Shown here: piece after piece, positions 1-8,990 of the stretch
How positions within the stretch are numbered: position 1 is the first letter of the stretch
Layout of the letters: every line of letters starts with the position of its first letter
DNA from: Chara braunii
Lineage: Eukaryota > Streptophyta > Charophyceae > Charales > Characeae
Direction: 5' to 3'
Assembly: GCA_003427395.1 (NCBI GenBank)
Contig: BFEA01000378.1
Coordinates: 992,639 to 1,021,731 of the forward strand
Length of the DNA stretch: 29,093 nt
Made by a program: the position numbers and the translations under genes
The notes under the pieces: generated by a model
What the model saw: the letters and a program-made list of their open reading frames with translations, nothing else
What the model was told of the DNA's origin: nothing
The model's database searches: none

Positions 1-235
1 AGCGCGGTGCGCTCAGACACATTGGCGACTCTCGATCTGCTAGCGCGGTGCGCTCAGACTCACGGGCGATTCTCGATCTGCTAGCATGGTGCGCTTAGAC
101 ACATAGGCGATTCTCGATCTGCTAGCACGGTGCGCTCAGACATACGGGCGATTCTCGATCTACTATCTCGGTGCGCTCAGACACATAGGCGATTCTCGAT
201 CTGCTAGCGCGGCGCGCTCAGACGCATTGGCGACC
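1..235. repeat. 41-bp tandem repeat (satellite edge)
   Basis: Five full copies of a 41-bp unit start at 1, 42, 83, 124 and 165. A sixth, diverging copy starts at 206 and fades near 235. Each unit begins AGCGCGGTGCGCTCAGAC and ends CTCGATCTGCT, and copies differ at a handful of positions. The array starts at the window edge, so its full length is unknown. No coding frame is supported. Confidence 0.95.
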
Positions 236-373
236 CTTGTGCTGCAATGGCGCACACGGAAGATCCAAGGGTGCTATCGCAAATAAAATTAAATTAAATT
301 AAATTAAAAATATGGGCCTTTTCATGAGCAGCAGGCCTGACTACGGGAAATGACAGGAGCGGGTAAGGGGAGG

Positions 374-427
<54 letters not shown>

Positions 428-709
428 CAGAGGGAGGGAGAGATAGGAGGGGAGGCAAGGGAGAGGGACTATGGCCCTAGTGGGAATGAGGACCACCTTA
501 CTCCCCCTAGCTGCCTTACCCCTTTACCTCTCTCTTGCTTGCCTTGGGCCTTCTCTTTCTCCTACTAGCTCTAGCACGACAGTCCCCTGTTCACCATTTC
601 ACCAGCGCTTCCGCATTCCCAGTAGTGAGGGCTTCTCGTCCCTTCTTAAGTAGCTCGGCCTCTCTTTTATAGTGAAGAGGCCGGGTGATCGGGCAAGGTG
701 CAGCAGTCC
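236..709. other. Non-coding stretch with short A/T repeat and GA microsatellite
   Basis: No gene seen. It holds an (AAATT)n stretch of about four units near 285-306 and an AG dinucleotide run at about 380-426 (about 23 units). The reading frames here translate the GA run as Arg-Glu repeats and are not evidence of a protein. Confidence 0.8.
380..426. repeat. (AG)n microsatellite
   Basis: Uninterrupted AG dinucleotide run of about 23 units, followed by a purine-rich tail to about 470. Similar GA/CT runs recur near 8099, 13482 and 19085. Confidence 0.97.
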
Positions 710-1165
710 TTGGGCTAAAAATAGTACAGGCCTGTGCTAAAATTAGCATAGGCCTGCGCTAAAATTAGCACGGGACTGGGGCAGTCCCGACTTTGGGACA
801 CGAACAGTCAGTCCCATGTTAAAAATAGCACGGGCTTTCGCTAGATATAGCGCAGGCCTGTGCTAAAATTAGCGCGGGACTGTGCTAAAATTAGCACGGG
901 ACGGGGACAGTCCCGACTTTGGGACACGAACAGTCAGTCCCGAGTTATAAATAGCACGGGCCTGCACTAAATATAGCGCGGGCCTGTGCTAAAATTAGCG
1001 CGGGACTGCGCTAAAATTAGCACGGGGCTTGGGATAAAAATAGCGCGGGAGTGTGGTATATTTAGCCTGCGCTAAAAATAACTCTGGCCTGCGCTTAAAA
1101 AACTCAGGCCTGCGGTAAAAATAGCATGCCCTACGCTAAAAATAACACAGACTGGCACTAAAATT
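710..1165. repeat. Array of 21-22 bp palindromic units
   Basis: About 18 degenerate units of the form GCGCTAAAATTAGCGCGGGCCTG follow each other at 21-22 bp spacing. The core GCTAAAATTAGC pairs with itself (GCTAA/TTAGC around two A), and GC flanks extend the stem, so each unit can form a small hairpin. Units near 735, 758, 862, 883, 987 and 1009 are best conserved; those after about 1050 are degraded. A larger 126-bp repeat is superimposed. Confidence 0.9.
771..1026. repeat. 126-bp higher-order repeat, two copies
   Basis: A block beginning CGGGACTGGGGCAGTCCCG at 771 recurs, slightly changed, at 897. Each copy holds the segment GACTTTGGGACACGAACAG followed by four of the palindromic units. A degraded third trace (CCCGACTTTGG) appears near 1187. 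Confidence 0.85.
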
Positions 1166-1859
1166 AGTGTCGGGCTACAAGTGGCCCGACTTTGGAATAC
1201 TAAGGGTCGGCCTTGGCCTCGAAAACAAAACACCCCTCTTATCGCTGATAAGGGGCCCAATCCCGTATTCCCCCTTGACCATTTCGGGCCGTACTCTCCC
1301 CGACACGGTGAGTCCGTCCCAAGTGGTCAATTCTATTTTTCTCACTAACCCTTGGTCCGTTTTTAGTACTGTTTGGACCGGGCCCTACTAATGTGGCCCT
1401 CGCAGACGCGGCGGTTCAGCCCGAAAGCCATGATTCGATCTCCATGGGGCTGGACCATCGCGCCGTCTTGTCCGTTGACTCGACCCAACGCCAAACCAAC
1501 GTGTCAACATTCTGCTGATCGTGACCATATGCAGTCTTATGGCGTGGAGGCTGGCCGCGAAGAGTCAACTATACGTTGACGTGGCGCGCCGCTGTCCGAC
1601 ACGGTGATCAAATTGATGCGAGAAGACACACTTCGATCTGTTTTCTTCGCCAGCTTCTCGGAGAGATACACGGCGTCGGTTTTTAAGTTGAACATATCGT
1701 TCACAAACAGTTCAATCTGCGTGCTGCAGAAGGAGGGTTCGAATCCGCAGAAACAGTCGTTCAGATGATGGAAATCGGTAAGTGAGTCTAGGACCTCATA
1801 AAGAAAGGGCGAATGACCCTTGACCGGTATGTCGTCGAGATTCTTGGAAAGATGGATCG
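1166..1859. other. No clear gene; antisense open frame of unknown meaning
   Basis: No recognised gene or repeat. A minus-strand frame without stops runs from 1956 down to 1537 (139 codons from its first ATG). Its N-terminal 25-30 residues are antisense to the Glu/Lys-rich gag sequence at 1860-1956 and so are uninformative. The remaining ~105 residues look balanced in composition but match no family I can name. A TGACGTGGCG motif at about 1578 resembles the motif repeated in the LTR at 7.5-8.4 kb, so the segment may include decayed LTR or leader sequence. Confidence 0.4.
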
Positions 1860-3000
1860 GGAAAGAAAGGAAAGAAAATAAGAGAAGAAAGAAGAAAGAG
1901 AGGAAATAAAGGAACCGCAATTGTCTGTAGAGATAATGGAGGAAAACGTTAGGCAATTAGGAAATACATTGAGAGAAGAAAGAAGAAAGATTGAGGAATT
2001 TCGAAGATAACAAGAAGTGCAAAAAGAAGAAAAAAAATAAATAATGGATGATTTAAGGCATAGGTTTCACTACAAAGAAGCAGGCAGCGAGTTTGCATCC
2101 ACCATTCTATAGTCTATCATGGTCTACCTTGTTCCTCTTGAGAAGAAAATTGATTGCAACAATGCCTCATTGGAGATGGTGATCAGACTCTTTCAACGGA
2201 AGGATAAGGTAGGGGTTGAGGAGGAGACCGGGGGAAGATAGTCAAGAAGGAACCCCGAGAAAAGTTAATGAAGGATGCAATGAAGTGAGTCACGTCGGAG
2301 AAACCCGAAGGGTCCAAAAAGGAATCCTAAAAATCGGCAGAGAAGAAAGAAGAACCCGCCAAGAAGGAAGAAGAACCGAGCAAAGAAGTAAAACCGAAGA
2401 GAAAGGAAAAGGTAAAGTTGAAGTTGCCGTTTACATATAAGAATAAGAAAGATGAAAACTTGTTATTACGGATTGTAGAGATCTTGACTTATTGCACACT
2501 GCTCCAGTCGAGCCTTAGTTGGTGTTGCCGGAAGCCAAAGCTGCTGGCTTTGAAGATATTGGTGAGTGGGCGAAGACCCTCACATTGAGACAATTTCTCC
2601 GAAAGATTAAGGAGAGATTTCTTAACAAAAGGATGGCCGACAAGACCTTTGGCGAACTCACCACAATAGGGCAAAAGCGTTGGTCTTCAGTTGATGCGTT
2701 GTCCCGTGAGGTTGATCGTCTGTTGTAGGTACCTGGATTGAACTTGTAGGATAACGAGGTCCTATACATCTACTCACGTGCCTTGGTCGAGCCCATTCGT
2801 GGCCGTAGCTAAGTTTGGTAAGTATAACTATTGGCAGTTTTGCGATCTCGCTCTCCAACGAGAGCAGATGACCTCATAGGTGAAGGGTTCCTATGCTTCG
2901 GTAGTAAAATCTGGGCCGGTCGGTGGGTATGGCAAGCGAGTTCTTTGGCAGCAAAAGCGACAGGATCACATGCTTGCCGTATTCGATGACGAGACGATAG

Positions 3001-3104
3001 AAAAGTTACCCCTCGATGAGTCCGAGTAGCTAATAGCGGCAGTGAGTCTAGGAAAAGTTACCCCTCGATGAGTCCGAGTAGCTAATAGCGGCAGTGAGTC
3101 TAGG
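3001..3104. repeat. Exact 52-bp tandem duplication in E1 gag
   Basis: The segment 3001-3052 is repeated base for base at 3053-3104. E2 has a single diverged counterpart near 10390-10440, so this arose in E1. The length is not a multiple of three and shifts the reading frame. Confidence 0.95.
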
Positions 3105-3270
3105 AAGGGTGACGTCACTGCCGTTGGCCAACAAGGGAGGCCAAAGTTAGTGGAAGAGGAAGAAGAGGCCACACTCGTTTCCCGAGCATCCCGACATTGC
3201 GTTTGGGAAGCCTTGGGAAAATGTGGGTATGACTCGTGAGGAATGGCAGTCCAAGATGGACAACCTCCAA

Positions 3271-3312
3271 TGCCTCAATTGTGGCACCGTGGATCATGTG
3301 ATAGCATGGTGC
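3271..3312 (+). other. CCHC zinc knuckle of E1 Gag
   Basis: Encodes CLNCGTVDHVIAWC, an exact C-x2-C-x4-H-x4-C retroviral-type nucleic-acid-binding knuckle. The frame continues PLIRNLK, then meets a stop. The homologous E2 knuckle has lost its last cysteine. Confidence 0.9.
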
Positions 3313-3589
3313 CCGTTGATTCGGAACCTAAAAGCGAGCAGCCAGTAGGAGTAACATCTGCTCCTACCGAGTCGAAGGGTTTAGACAAAGATAAAGGTAA
3401 GGTGTCGATAACCCCTTCTAGCCCCTCGACTCCTAAGGTAGAGAATGGCTCTTCTTCAACCCATTGTCTAGAGCACCATTACACTGTTCTTTGCTCTGTC
3501 TAAATGGACGATTCCCTTGACGAACTCGGTAATGAACTCGTAGCACTTCGAAGTGCGTTGACTAAGAAAGCTAAGTCTTAGAGTGAGTT

Positions 3590-3900
3590 AATGATCGCAA
3601 ATATTGAGATTGTGCACATGCGAGTTGGTGCATTGTCAGATCCAGGATCGACGCGGTGTTACATCTCATAAAAGGCAATTCGCAAATTGCATCTGGGAGT
3701 AAAGGTAAAAGATTTACCTCGACCTATCACGTCTGTGCTAGCTGACAATAGCACGATCATTGTCTCTCAATACGTCGATCGTGTCAAGTGCTATTTCAGG
3801 ACAAAGGAAGGAAAGAAGATCCTACATGAGATATCCTTCCTAATTGAGAAGAACCAACCATTTGACATGATTTTGGAAATAGATTGGCATGAGGAAGCCG
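3590..3900 (+). pseudogene. E1 aspartic protease (retropepsin) remnant
   Basis: Processes Gag-Pol in functional elements. The active-site region reads GALSDPGSTRCYIS with the catalytic Asp codon at 3639-3641; Pro replaces the usual Ser/Thr of D-[ST]-G. The downstream part (3687-3900) carries a beta-rich stretch with SVLADNSTIIVSQYVDRV and ends in PFDMILEIDWH, where the usual Gly of the ILG-[IM]-DW signature is Glu. A TAA at 3669-3671 and an earlier stop near 3580 interrupt the frame. The start of the E2 homologue is at 11285-11389, where the same DPG sequence is seen, so Pro is a family feature rather than decay. Confidence 0.75.
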
Positions 3901-5067
3901 ACCCAGAAGTCTGGTTCAAAGAGAAAATCGTAAAGCTAAAGGACGAGAAGTCAGAATGCGAGCGGTTCAGTTAGACCATGGGTTCGACTCTGACGCTACC
4001 TTGTCTTTCTGCTGTATGAGTTACGCAACATTCCGATCGATGGTCTTCAAAAAGAAGTTGGACCAGGATGTGATGATGGTACTCGTGAAACGAGTAGGTG
4101 AGTGTTCCTCATCCTATCCTCCTCCTACTGAAAAACTTCTCAAAGAATATAAGGACTTGAAGAGTGAGCCGACGGGAATCACTAAGCGTGCTATTAAGCA
4201 CACAATTGAGATAATTTTCGGAAGCAAGATTCCCAAGGGTCCCATCGAATGTCTCCCAGGGAACTTGGGGAACTGTGGAAACAGCTGCAAGAACGTGATG
4301 ACAAAGGATGGATTCACCCTAGCTCATCTCCTTATGGTGCCTTTTTCTTATTCGTGCCCAAAAAGGAAGGTGAACTTTGATTATGCATTGACTATAGAGG
4401 GCTGAATTCCGTCACTGTGGAAAACGTGGAGCCACGTCCACGCATTGACGACTTGTTGGACGAGTTGCAAGGCTGCAGGTACTTCAGTAATATTGATCTC
4501 AAGTCAGGGTACCACCAGATCGAGGTGGCTCCTGAGGAAGACGACCTTCGAAACAAGGTATGGTCACTTTGAATTTGTGGTTATGCCGTTTGGATTGACT
4601 AATGCACCTGCGACCTTTCAAAGGTCAATGAATGAATTGTTTCGTTAATGGCTGGACCAGTTCGTAGTAGTTTACCTCGATGACATTCTAGTGTATAGCG
4701 GGACATTAGAAGACCCTGAGAAACATCTATGAATGGTTTTGCAGAAGTTGCACGAGGGCAACTTTAAACTGAACCCGAAGAAGTTTTTGTTAAGCTTGAA
4801 GTGTTGTACTTAGGGCATATAGTGAGCAAAGAAGGACTATGGCCTAAAGAAAAAAAAAATACAGCAATCCGTGACCGGCCCCAACCTAAGACTACAACTG
4901 AGTTGCGATTTTTTTTAGGACTTGCTAGTTATTATCGAAAGTTCGTCAGAGATCTCTCTTTGATAGCTGCTCTTATGAGAAGACTTTTAAAGAAGGAAAG
5001 GCCTTGGTTGTGGGATAAAGCCTATGAGTCATCATTCAGAAAGTTGAAGTATGTTTTAACTCACTAG
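3901..5067 (+). pseudogene. pol: E1 reverse transcriptase remnant
   Basis: RNA-dependent DNA polymerase region of pol, spread over frames. A linker (ADPEVWFKEKIVKLKD) shifts frame near 3956-3974. The fingers region reads WIHPSSSPYGAFFLFVPKKE (from 4309), then a [13 protein letters not shown] and the aspartate motif [13 protein letters not shown] near 4490. An 8-bp deletion relative to E2 at about 4535 moves to the frame of [14 protein letters not shown] and the catalytic YLDD at 4673-4684. LGHIVSKEG begins at 4801 and a connection segment (FFLGLASYYRKFVRDLSLIA) follows. These are diagnostic Ty3/gypsy RT motifs. Stops at 4646-4648 and elsewhere prevent a full-length product. Confidence 0.93.
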
Positions 5068-5600
5068 GCTGTCTTGAAGATTGTTGATCCTTCGCTTCCT
5101 TTCATCGTCACAATTGACGCAAGGCAGTATGGGATTGGGGTTGTGCTACAACAGGACGACGAAAGGGATATCCATAGAGTTTATGTCCAGAAGACTAAGA
5201 GAAAGTGGCGAACTCCACCTATGAAAGGGAATTGTGTGCCCTGGTTGCTGCATTAGAAAACCTGAAAACACTTGTTAGGGAGACACTTCAATGTCTATTC
5301 AGACCAATCCACTCTGAAATGGATAAAGACGCAAGCAAGATTCTTTGATATGGTAGTAAGGTGGTTCGCATTTTTAGATACCTTTGACTTCGAGTTAAAA
5401 ACAATCAAAGGAATGTTTAATGTTGTTGCGGATGCTTTGTCCAGGCGTGTAGACTCCTTTGGAACCATTGTCTCCTATCTCGATATTGGGAATGAAGTGA
5501 AGGAAAGAATCACGAAGGGTTATGACAGAGATGCTATTTGGAGTCCTATCATCGGGACCCTACGAAAGAACCTTGAACTATTCTAGAGTATCGAATGATT
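5068..5600 (+). pseudogene. E1 RNase H remnant
   Basis: Degrades the RNA strand of RNA:DNA hybrids during reverse transcription. First acidic site: PFIVTIDARQYGIGVVLQQ (about 5098-5154). The central Glu region STYERE is out of frame with the rest near 5216. NVYSDQSTLKWIKTQ (about 5290) supplies the third acidic residue and the block ends in VVADALSRR (about 5430), typical of gypsy RNase H. A spacer leading to integrase follows (DSFGTIVSYLDIGNEVKE). The region is broken into at least three frames, with stops at 5065-5067 and 5254-5256. Confidence 0.9.
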
Positions 5601-6340
5601 GATGGCTTACTCTTCTACGTGGAAAAAATCGAAGAACGACTCTGTATTCCTTAGCAAGAACAAGGCAAAAGTTTAATCATTGGGGAATGTCATGATGTTG
5701 AGGGTCACTTTGGTTTTAAGAAGACGTGTGCATCGCACAACGTTTTCAATGGAAAGGAATGAAATAGGATGTACTAACGTATGTGCGGACTTTGTCTTGT
5801 CTGTCAAAGATACAAGCCCACGCATGAAGATTCGTTGGGACTATTGAGACCACTGCCTATACCAAGTGAGCCAGATGAGTCTATCTCTATAGACTTCACA
5901 AGTCTTACTAAGAGTCGAAATGGCAATAGTCAGGTAGTAGTCATTGTAGATAGATTCCTAGGTTACCCCCTTGAACTCGTGAATTTGCAGGTTTGTAGGA
6001 AGAAAATGTTAAACGGGAAAAGAAAATATACAGAAAGCCGAACTTCAGATGATCGAGCAGGCCAACAAACATCGTCGGCCATCACAATTTCAAGGAGATC
6101 TGGTTTGGGTGAAATCTAAAGAATTTGCCTTGGAAGAAAACGTGTCTCAAAAACTATTGCCCGTCTACTATGGTCCTTAGGAAGTTCTCAAGGTGATGGG
6201 GGATGCAGATGAACCTTCCTTTATAATAGATGTTCCCCCACACCTAAGGACCTACCTTGTTTCCATGCGTCAAAACTGGTACCGTATGTAGAAAAATGTA
6301 ATTTTCCTAATAGCCCATCTATGTTTCCACCCTCCACGAA
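5601..6340 (+). pseudogene. E1 integrase remnant with deleted catalytic core
   Basis: Integrase inserts element DNA into the host chromosome. The HHCC zinc finger is recognisable: His codons at 5691-5693 and 5706-5708, and CLVC cysteines at 5793-5795 and 5802-5804 after a one-base insertion. The first catalytic Asp lies in SISIDFTSL (codon 5892-5894). After VVVIVDRF (about 5960) the sequence jumps to the C-terminal segment, matched in E2 at about 25010. Roughly 470 bp present in E2 are absent here, removing the second Asp and the Glu of the DDE triad. The GPY/F-type region follows (LLPVYYGP, a stop, then EVLKVMGDADEPSFIIDVPP). It cannot be active. Confidence 0.88.
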
Positions 6341-6536
6341 TGGAGGATATGAAGTTTAGAAGATTTTGGACCATGGCTATTTTTTTACAGGTGGTAGAGG
6401 AAGACCACAAAAGCAGTATAAGGTAAAGTTCAAATCTCAACCTCCGTCTGAAGCCAGATGGTTTAGTAAGAAAGAACTCTTACCTACTGCTCCTGACATT
6501 GTTGTTGCATACGAACGTGGGTTAAAAGAAAATTAA
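6341..6536 (+). pseudogene. E1 chromodomain-like C-terminus of pol
   Basis: The frame from 6360 to the TAA at 6534-6536 is open. It begins KILDHGYFFTGGRGRP, continues KQYKVKFKSQPPSEARWFSK and ends with ELLPTAPDIVVAYERG. The order (E-V-x-KIL, GRG, Q-Y-x-VKF, W-F, EL, AY) fits the integrase-tail chromodomain of chromoviruses, which targets insertion to chromatin marks. A TAG at 6357-6359 sits just before the domain. Homologues lie at 25342-25535 and, in minus orientation, at 28758-28960. Chromodomain identity is by motif reading only. Confidence 0.75.
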
Positions 6537-7014
6537 CGTCTTTTCTGCGATGGAACTCGAAAATTGGACCGGCAGGAATGCAATAACCTATACAGCATGC
6601 CTCGTGGAAAGTCCGAGGCCCTTGCCAGGCCCCATTTAGACCCAGGCCGAAGGGCGAAAATCCCCACGTAGAGATTCAGGGCCTGGGAGAGTGACAATTG
6701 ACTAAAGTCAACTGTCGGACCCCAACAATGAAAGTCAAAGTGTACCCAGCCCAGACCGCCGGGCAGACACACACACGTGTTTGTATGCACACACTTGTTT
6801 GTATGCAGGTACCCAAAAAGCATGAGGACCCAGGGAAGTCTGCAACCGTACACAATCCAGACCCTCGGCTGTAAGTCAATTTGTACGACTGTGGGAAGGA
6901 GACCTGAGGCTCGAAAGCCTCGTCAAACACTACTTAAGGTTGGGTCTCGAAGAGGTCAACATTCAGTTTTGCTATGCTGCTTTGACGCTGGCTTCATTCT
7001 GACTGGACGTTGGC

Positions 7015-7470
7015 ATTGACACTGGCTTGACGCTAGCGAGACGTTGGCGAGACGCTGGCTTGACGCTGGTTGTGTGTAGGCACTTTGGACCGACAAAGGA
7101 CTGTGGCAGAATGCTAGCGCTTTCTGTTTGCGCCAGGCATTGTTGATGCTAGCCTGACGCTGGCTGTGTCTAGGCACTTTGGACAACGACACAAGATTGT
7201 GGCAGAATGCTAGCGAGACGTTGGCAAGACGCTGGCTTGACGCTGGCTATGTGTAGGCACTTTGGACAACGACACAGGACTGTCTGTATGAAGGTACCCA
7301 GAAAGCATCAGAACCCTGGCTAGCGAGACGTTGGCGAGACGCTGGCTTGACACTGGCTTGACGCTGGCGAGACGCTAGCGAGACGTTGGCGAGACGTTGG
7401 CTTGACGCTAGCTGTGTGTAGGCACTTTGGACAACGACACAGGACTGTGGCAGAATGCTAGCGCTTTCTG
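7015..7470. repeat. LTR minisatellite (GACGCTGGCT) with higher-order units
   Basis: A 10-11 bp motif of the form GACGYTGGCTT is repeated many times. Longer blocks around it contain TAGGCACTTTGGAC at 7076, 7170, 7253 and 7418, and the pair GCAGAATGCTAGCG with CTTTCTGTTTGCGCCAGGC occurs at about 7107 and 7451. The related LTR at 25.9 kb has a short version of the same motif. Confidence 0.9.
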
Positions 7471-7479
7471 TTTGCGCCA

Positions 7480-7712
7480 GGCATTGTTGATGTAGTGCTG
7501 CCACCTGTCTACGTTGTACACTGCTGATGTGGCGGATGCACGTGTGTACACTGCTGATGTGGGGCATGCCACTTGTCTGCATTATTGATGCGGTGCTGCT
7601 ACTTGGCTACATTGCATTGCTGACGTGGCGCTGCCACCTATCTTCATTTTTGGTGTGGAGCATGTCACCTGTCTCTTCTGCCGACGTGGCACTGGCCATG
7701 GTGTCTACATGA
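7480..7712. repeat. TGACGTGG-type repeat array in LTR, first block
   Basis: Degenerate units of about 30-45 bp carry GCTGACGTGGC followed by TGCCACCTGTCT, so each unit can fold as TGGC/GCCA. TGACGTGG matches the core recognised by plant bZIP factors, but binding here is only inference. A second block lies at 8190-8455 and a short one at 26090-26180. Confidence 0.8.
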
Positions 7713-8067
7713 GGTGACTAGTTGCGATAAGGTGGGAGATCGGGATTTGTGGATGATTGAAGGATAGGGCACTTACCCGAGGCTGACGCTGATATTGCAC
7801 TCTACTGGTTGTCTTCATTATCTCCTTGGGAGAATAGTGCCGCATGGCACTTCTAAGTGATCAGGACTTACCAAACTTGTTACTGTTTCTTGATTGATGA
7901 CGTGGAAGGCGAGGAAGCTCGGAGAAGGAGTTGGAATTGATTGTGTTTCTCTTCCACCCTCATGTCTGTCTATTCCCCCTCCATTCTCTTCGTCTATTGG
8001 TAACGAGATATTGTTTCAGACGCTTGTAGTTCGATGTCTGATGAGTATGTTCCAATCTGGGTTCATT

Positions 8068-8108
8068 ACACACACACACACACAGGGGGAGAGGGGGGGA
8101 GAGAGAGA

Positions 8109-8178
<70 letters not shown>

Positions 8179-8179
8179 G
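8068..8179. repeat. (CA)n followed by (GA)n microsatellite
   Basis: A CA run at 8068-8084, a G-rich bridge, then a GA run to 8179 with few interruptions. It begins exactly where similarity to the LTR at 26.74 kb is lost. Confidence 0.96.
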
Positions 8180-8189
8180 TGGGATATCG

Positions 8190-8455
8190 GGACTGCTGAT
8201 GTGGCGTGCTGCCTACGTGGCATGGCGAGAGGGTGCTGACGTGGCATCCAGGGATTGGGAGGGTATTGTCTAATGTGGCACTCACCTGTGTCGCGACTTA
8301 CCTGCTGACGTTGCGCCCCACATTCAAGTGGTGGATGATATGGCAGCTTGTCCTTGCTGACATGACACTCCGTCTTGGAGGCCTAGTGGCCATTGTTGCT
8401 GACATGGCAACAATGCAGAGGTGCTGCGTTGGCATGCCAGGGTGACACGTGGCAG
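8190..8455. repeat. TGACGTGG-type repeat array, second block
   Basis: Repeated GCTGACGTGGC-like motifs (for example GCTGATGTGGCG, GCTGACGTGGCA, TGCTGACATGGCAA) after the GA run. Same family as the block at 7480-7712, so the LTR probably continues through here. Confidence 0.75.
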
Positions 8456-8828
8456 TGGTTGAGCATTCACGTTGGTGAGAAGTTACTATTTGCACTTTGG
8501 TGCTGGCGGGCTGTACAACATTACGATTTGGCTTTTGTGCCACACGTCGGCTCTTGTGCCTGGACGCATTGGTATCTGCAGATGGTGCAGCCGAAGAGAA
8601 AAGGATGCTTACATATTGATTGGTTATGGTGTTGGCTGACTCTTCGCCGTTCTGTGGATGTTGTGCATGCTCACCTGTGTGTTGTGTTTTGATCACAGTG
8701 GTCGTGGTTGAGGTACCTGTACACTCTCGGTAGGACGCCATCACACATAGAGTAGATAACAAAATTAGAAATTGGAAATAATTGAAATTTGTTCCTTAGT
8801 TATTTTTGTTTATCTATTTCTTGTTGCA

Positions 8829-8990
8829 GTAGATTGAAACCAAGTGTGGACGTGGAATTAATTATTGTCTTGTAATTATTTATTGTGCGGCGAACACACT
8901 GCGAAAATGTCTTTCTTTTGGAATTGCTTGCGTCTCTCTGTCTTGACTCGCTTCATCCATCCCTTTGTTTCTCTTTCTTGTCTCTTTTAC
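8829..8990. other. Possible 5' leader of E2
   Basis: AT-rich sequence between the LTR-like block and the first gag-like codons. I could not identify a primer binding site with confidence. Confidence 0.35.

Larger units (their letters stand above)
1860..3330 (+). pseudogene. gag: E1 gag remnant
   Basis: Gag forms the particle that packages element RNA in the cytoplasm. The 5' part (1860-2040) encodes a Glu/Lys/Arg-rich, probably coiled-coil segment matching E2 at 9290-9450. A basic linker follows (about 2210-2440). The best preserved block, 2519-2728, reads PEAKAAGFEDIGEWAKTLTL and continues through a Lys/Arg-rich segment; it aligns closely with the E2 frame at 9904-10110. A zinc knuckle sits at 3271-3312. 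Several in-frame stops (for example after the 2728 block), frameshifts and an exact 52-bp duplication at 3001-3104 break the frame. No product is expected. The assignment rests on position before protease/RT and on the zinc knuckle; no family search was made. Confidence 0.8.
1860..8828 (+). mobile_element. E1: decayed Ty3/gypsy (chromovirus-like) element with 3' LTR
   Basis: A plus-strand LTR retrotransposon remnant in canonical gypsy order: gag with zinc knuckle, protease, RT, RNase H, integrase and a chromodomain-like tail, then an LTR starting near 6579. Integrase downstream of RNase H separates it from Ty1/copia. No matching 5' LTR is visible in 1-1860, so the 5' end looks truncated or replaced. 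Stops and frameshifts occur in every domain, making it non-autonomous. The 3' boundary is uncertain because the LTR end was not resolved. Confidence 0.88.
6579..8828 (+). mobile_element. LTR between E1 and E2
   Basis: The segment matches the LTR at 25577 onward. Both follow GGAACTCGAAAATTGG and begin TGCAATAA; E3 has the equivalent junction, which supports this start. Shared blocks include GACAGTTGACT-like U3 sequence, CTCGTCAAA with a TATA-like CTACTTAAGG near 6930, GTCAACATTCAG (6955) and GGGTTCATTACACA (about 8060). The LTR is swollen by minisatellites. The end is not resolved; 8828 is the CA of TTGTTGCA and is only a guess. It may be the 3' LTR of E1, the 5' LTR of E2, or both. Confidence 0.7.

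Noticed and set aside
710-1165. Regularly spaced repeats resembling a CRISPR array
   Set aside because: Units are contiguous without unique spacers, there are no cas genes, and the context is eukaryotic.
1736-1746. Perfect B-box word GGTTCGAATCC suggesting a tRNA gene
   Set aside because: The flanking bases do not pair as a T-stem and there is no A-box or acceptor stem at the right distance.
8034-8285. Overlapping frames on both strands through the GA run
   Set aside because: They exist only because (GA)n/(CT)n has no stop in any frame.
8829-8990. Primer binding site after the LTR
   Set aside because: TGG-starting words are present but none could be matched to a tRNA 3' end with confidence.
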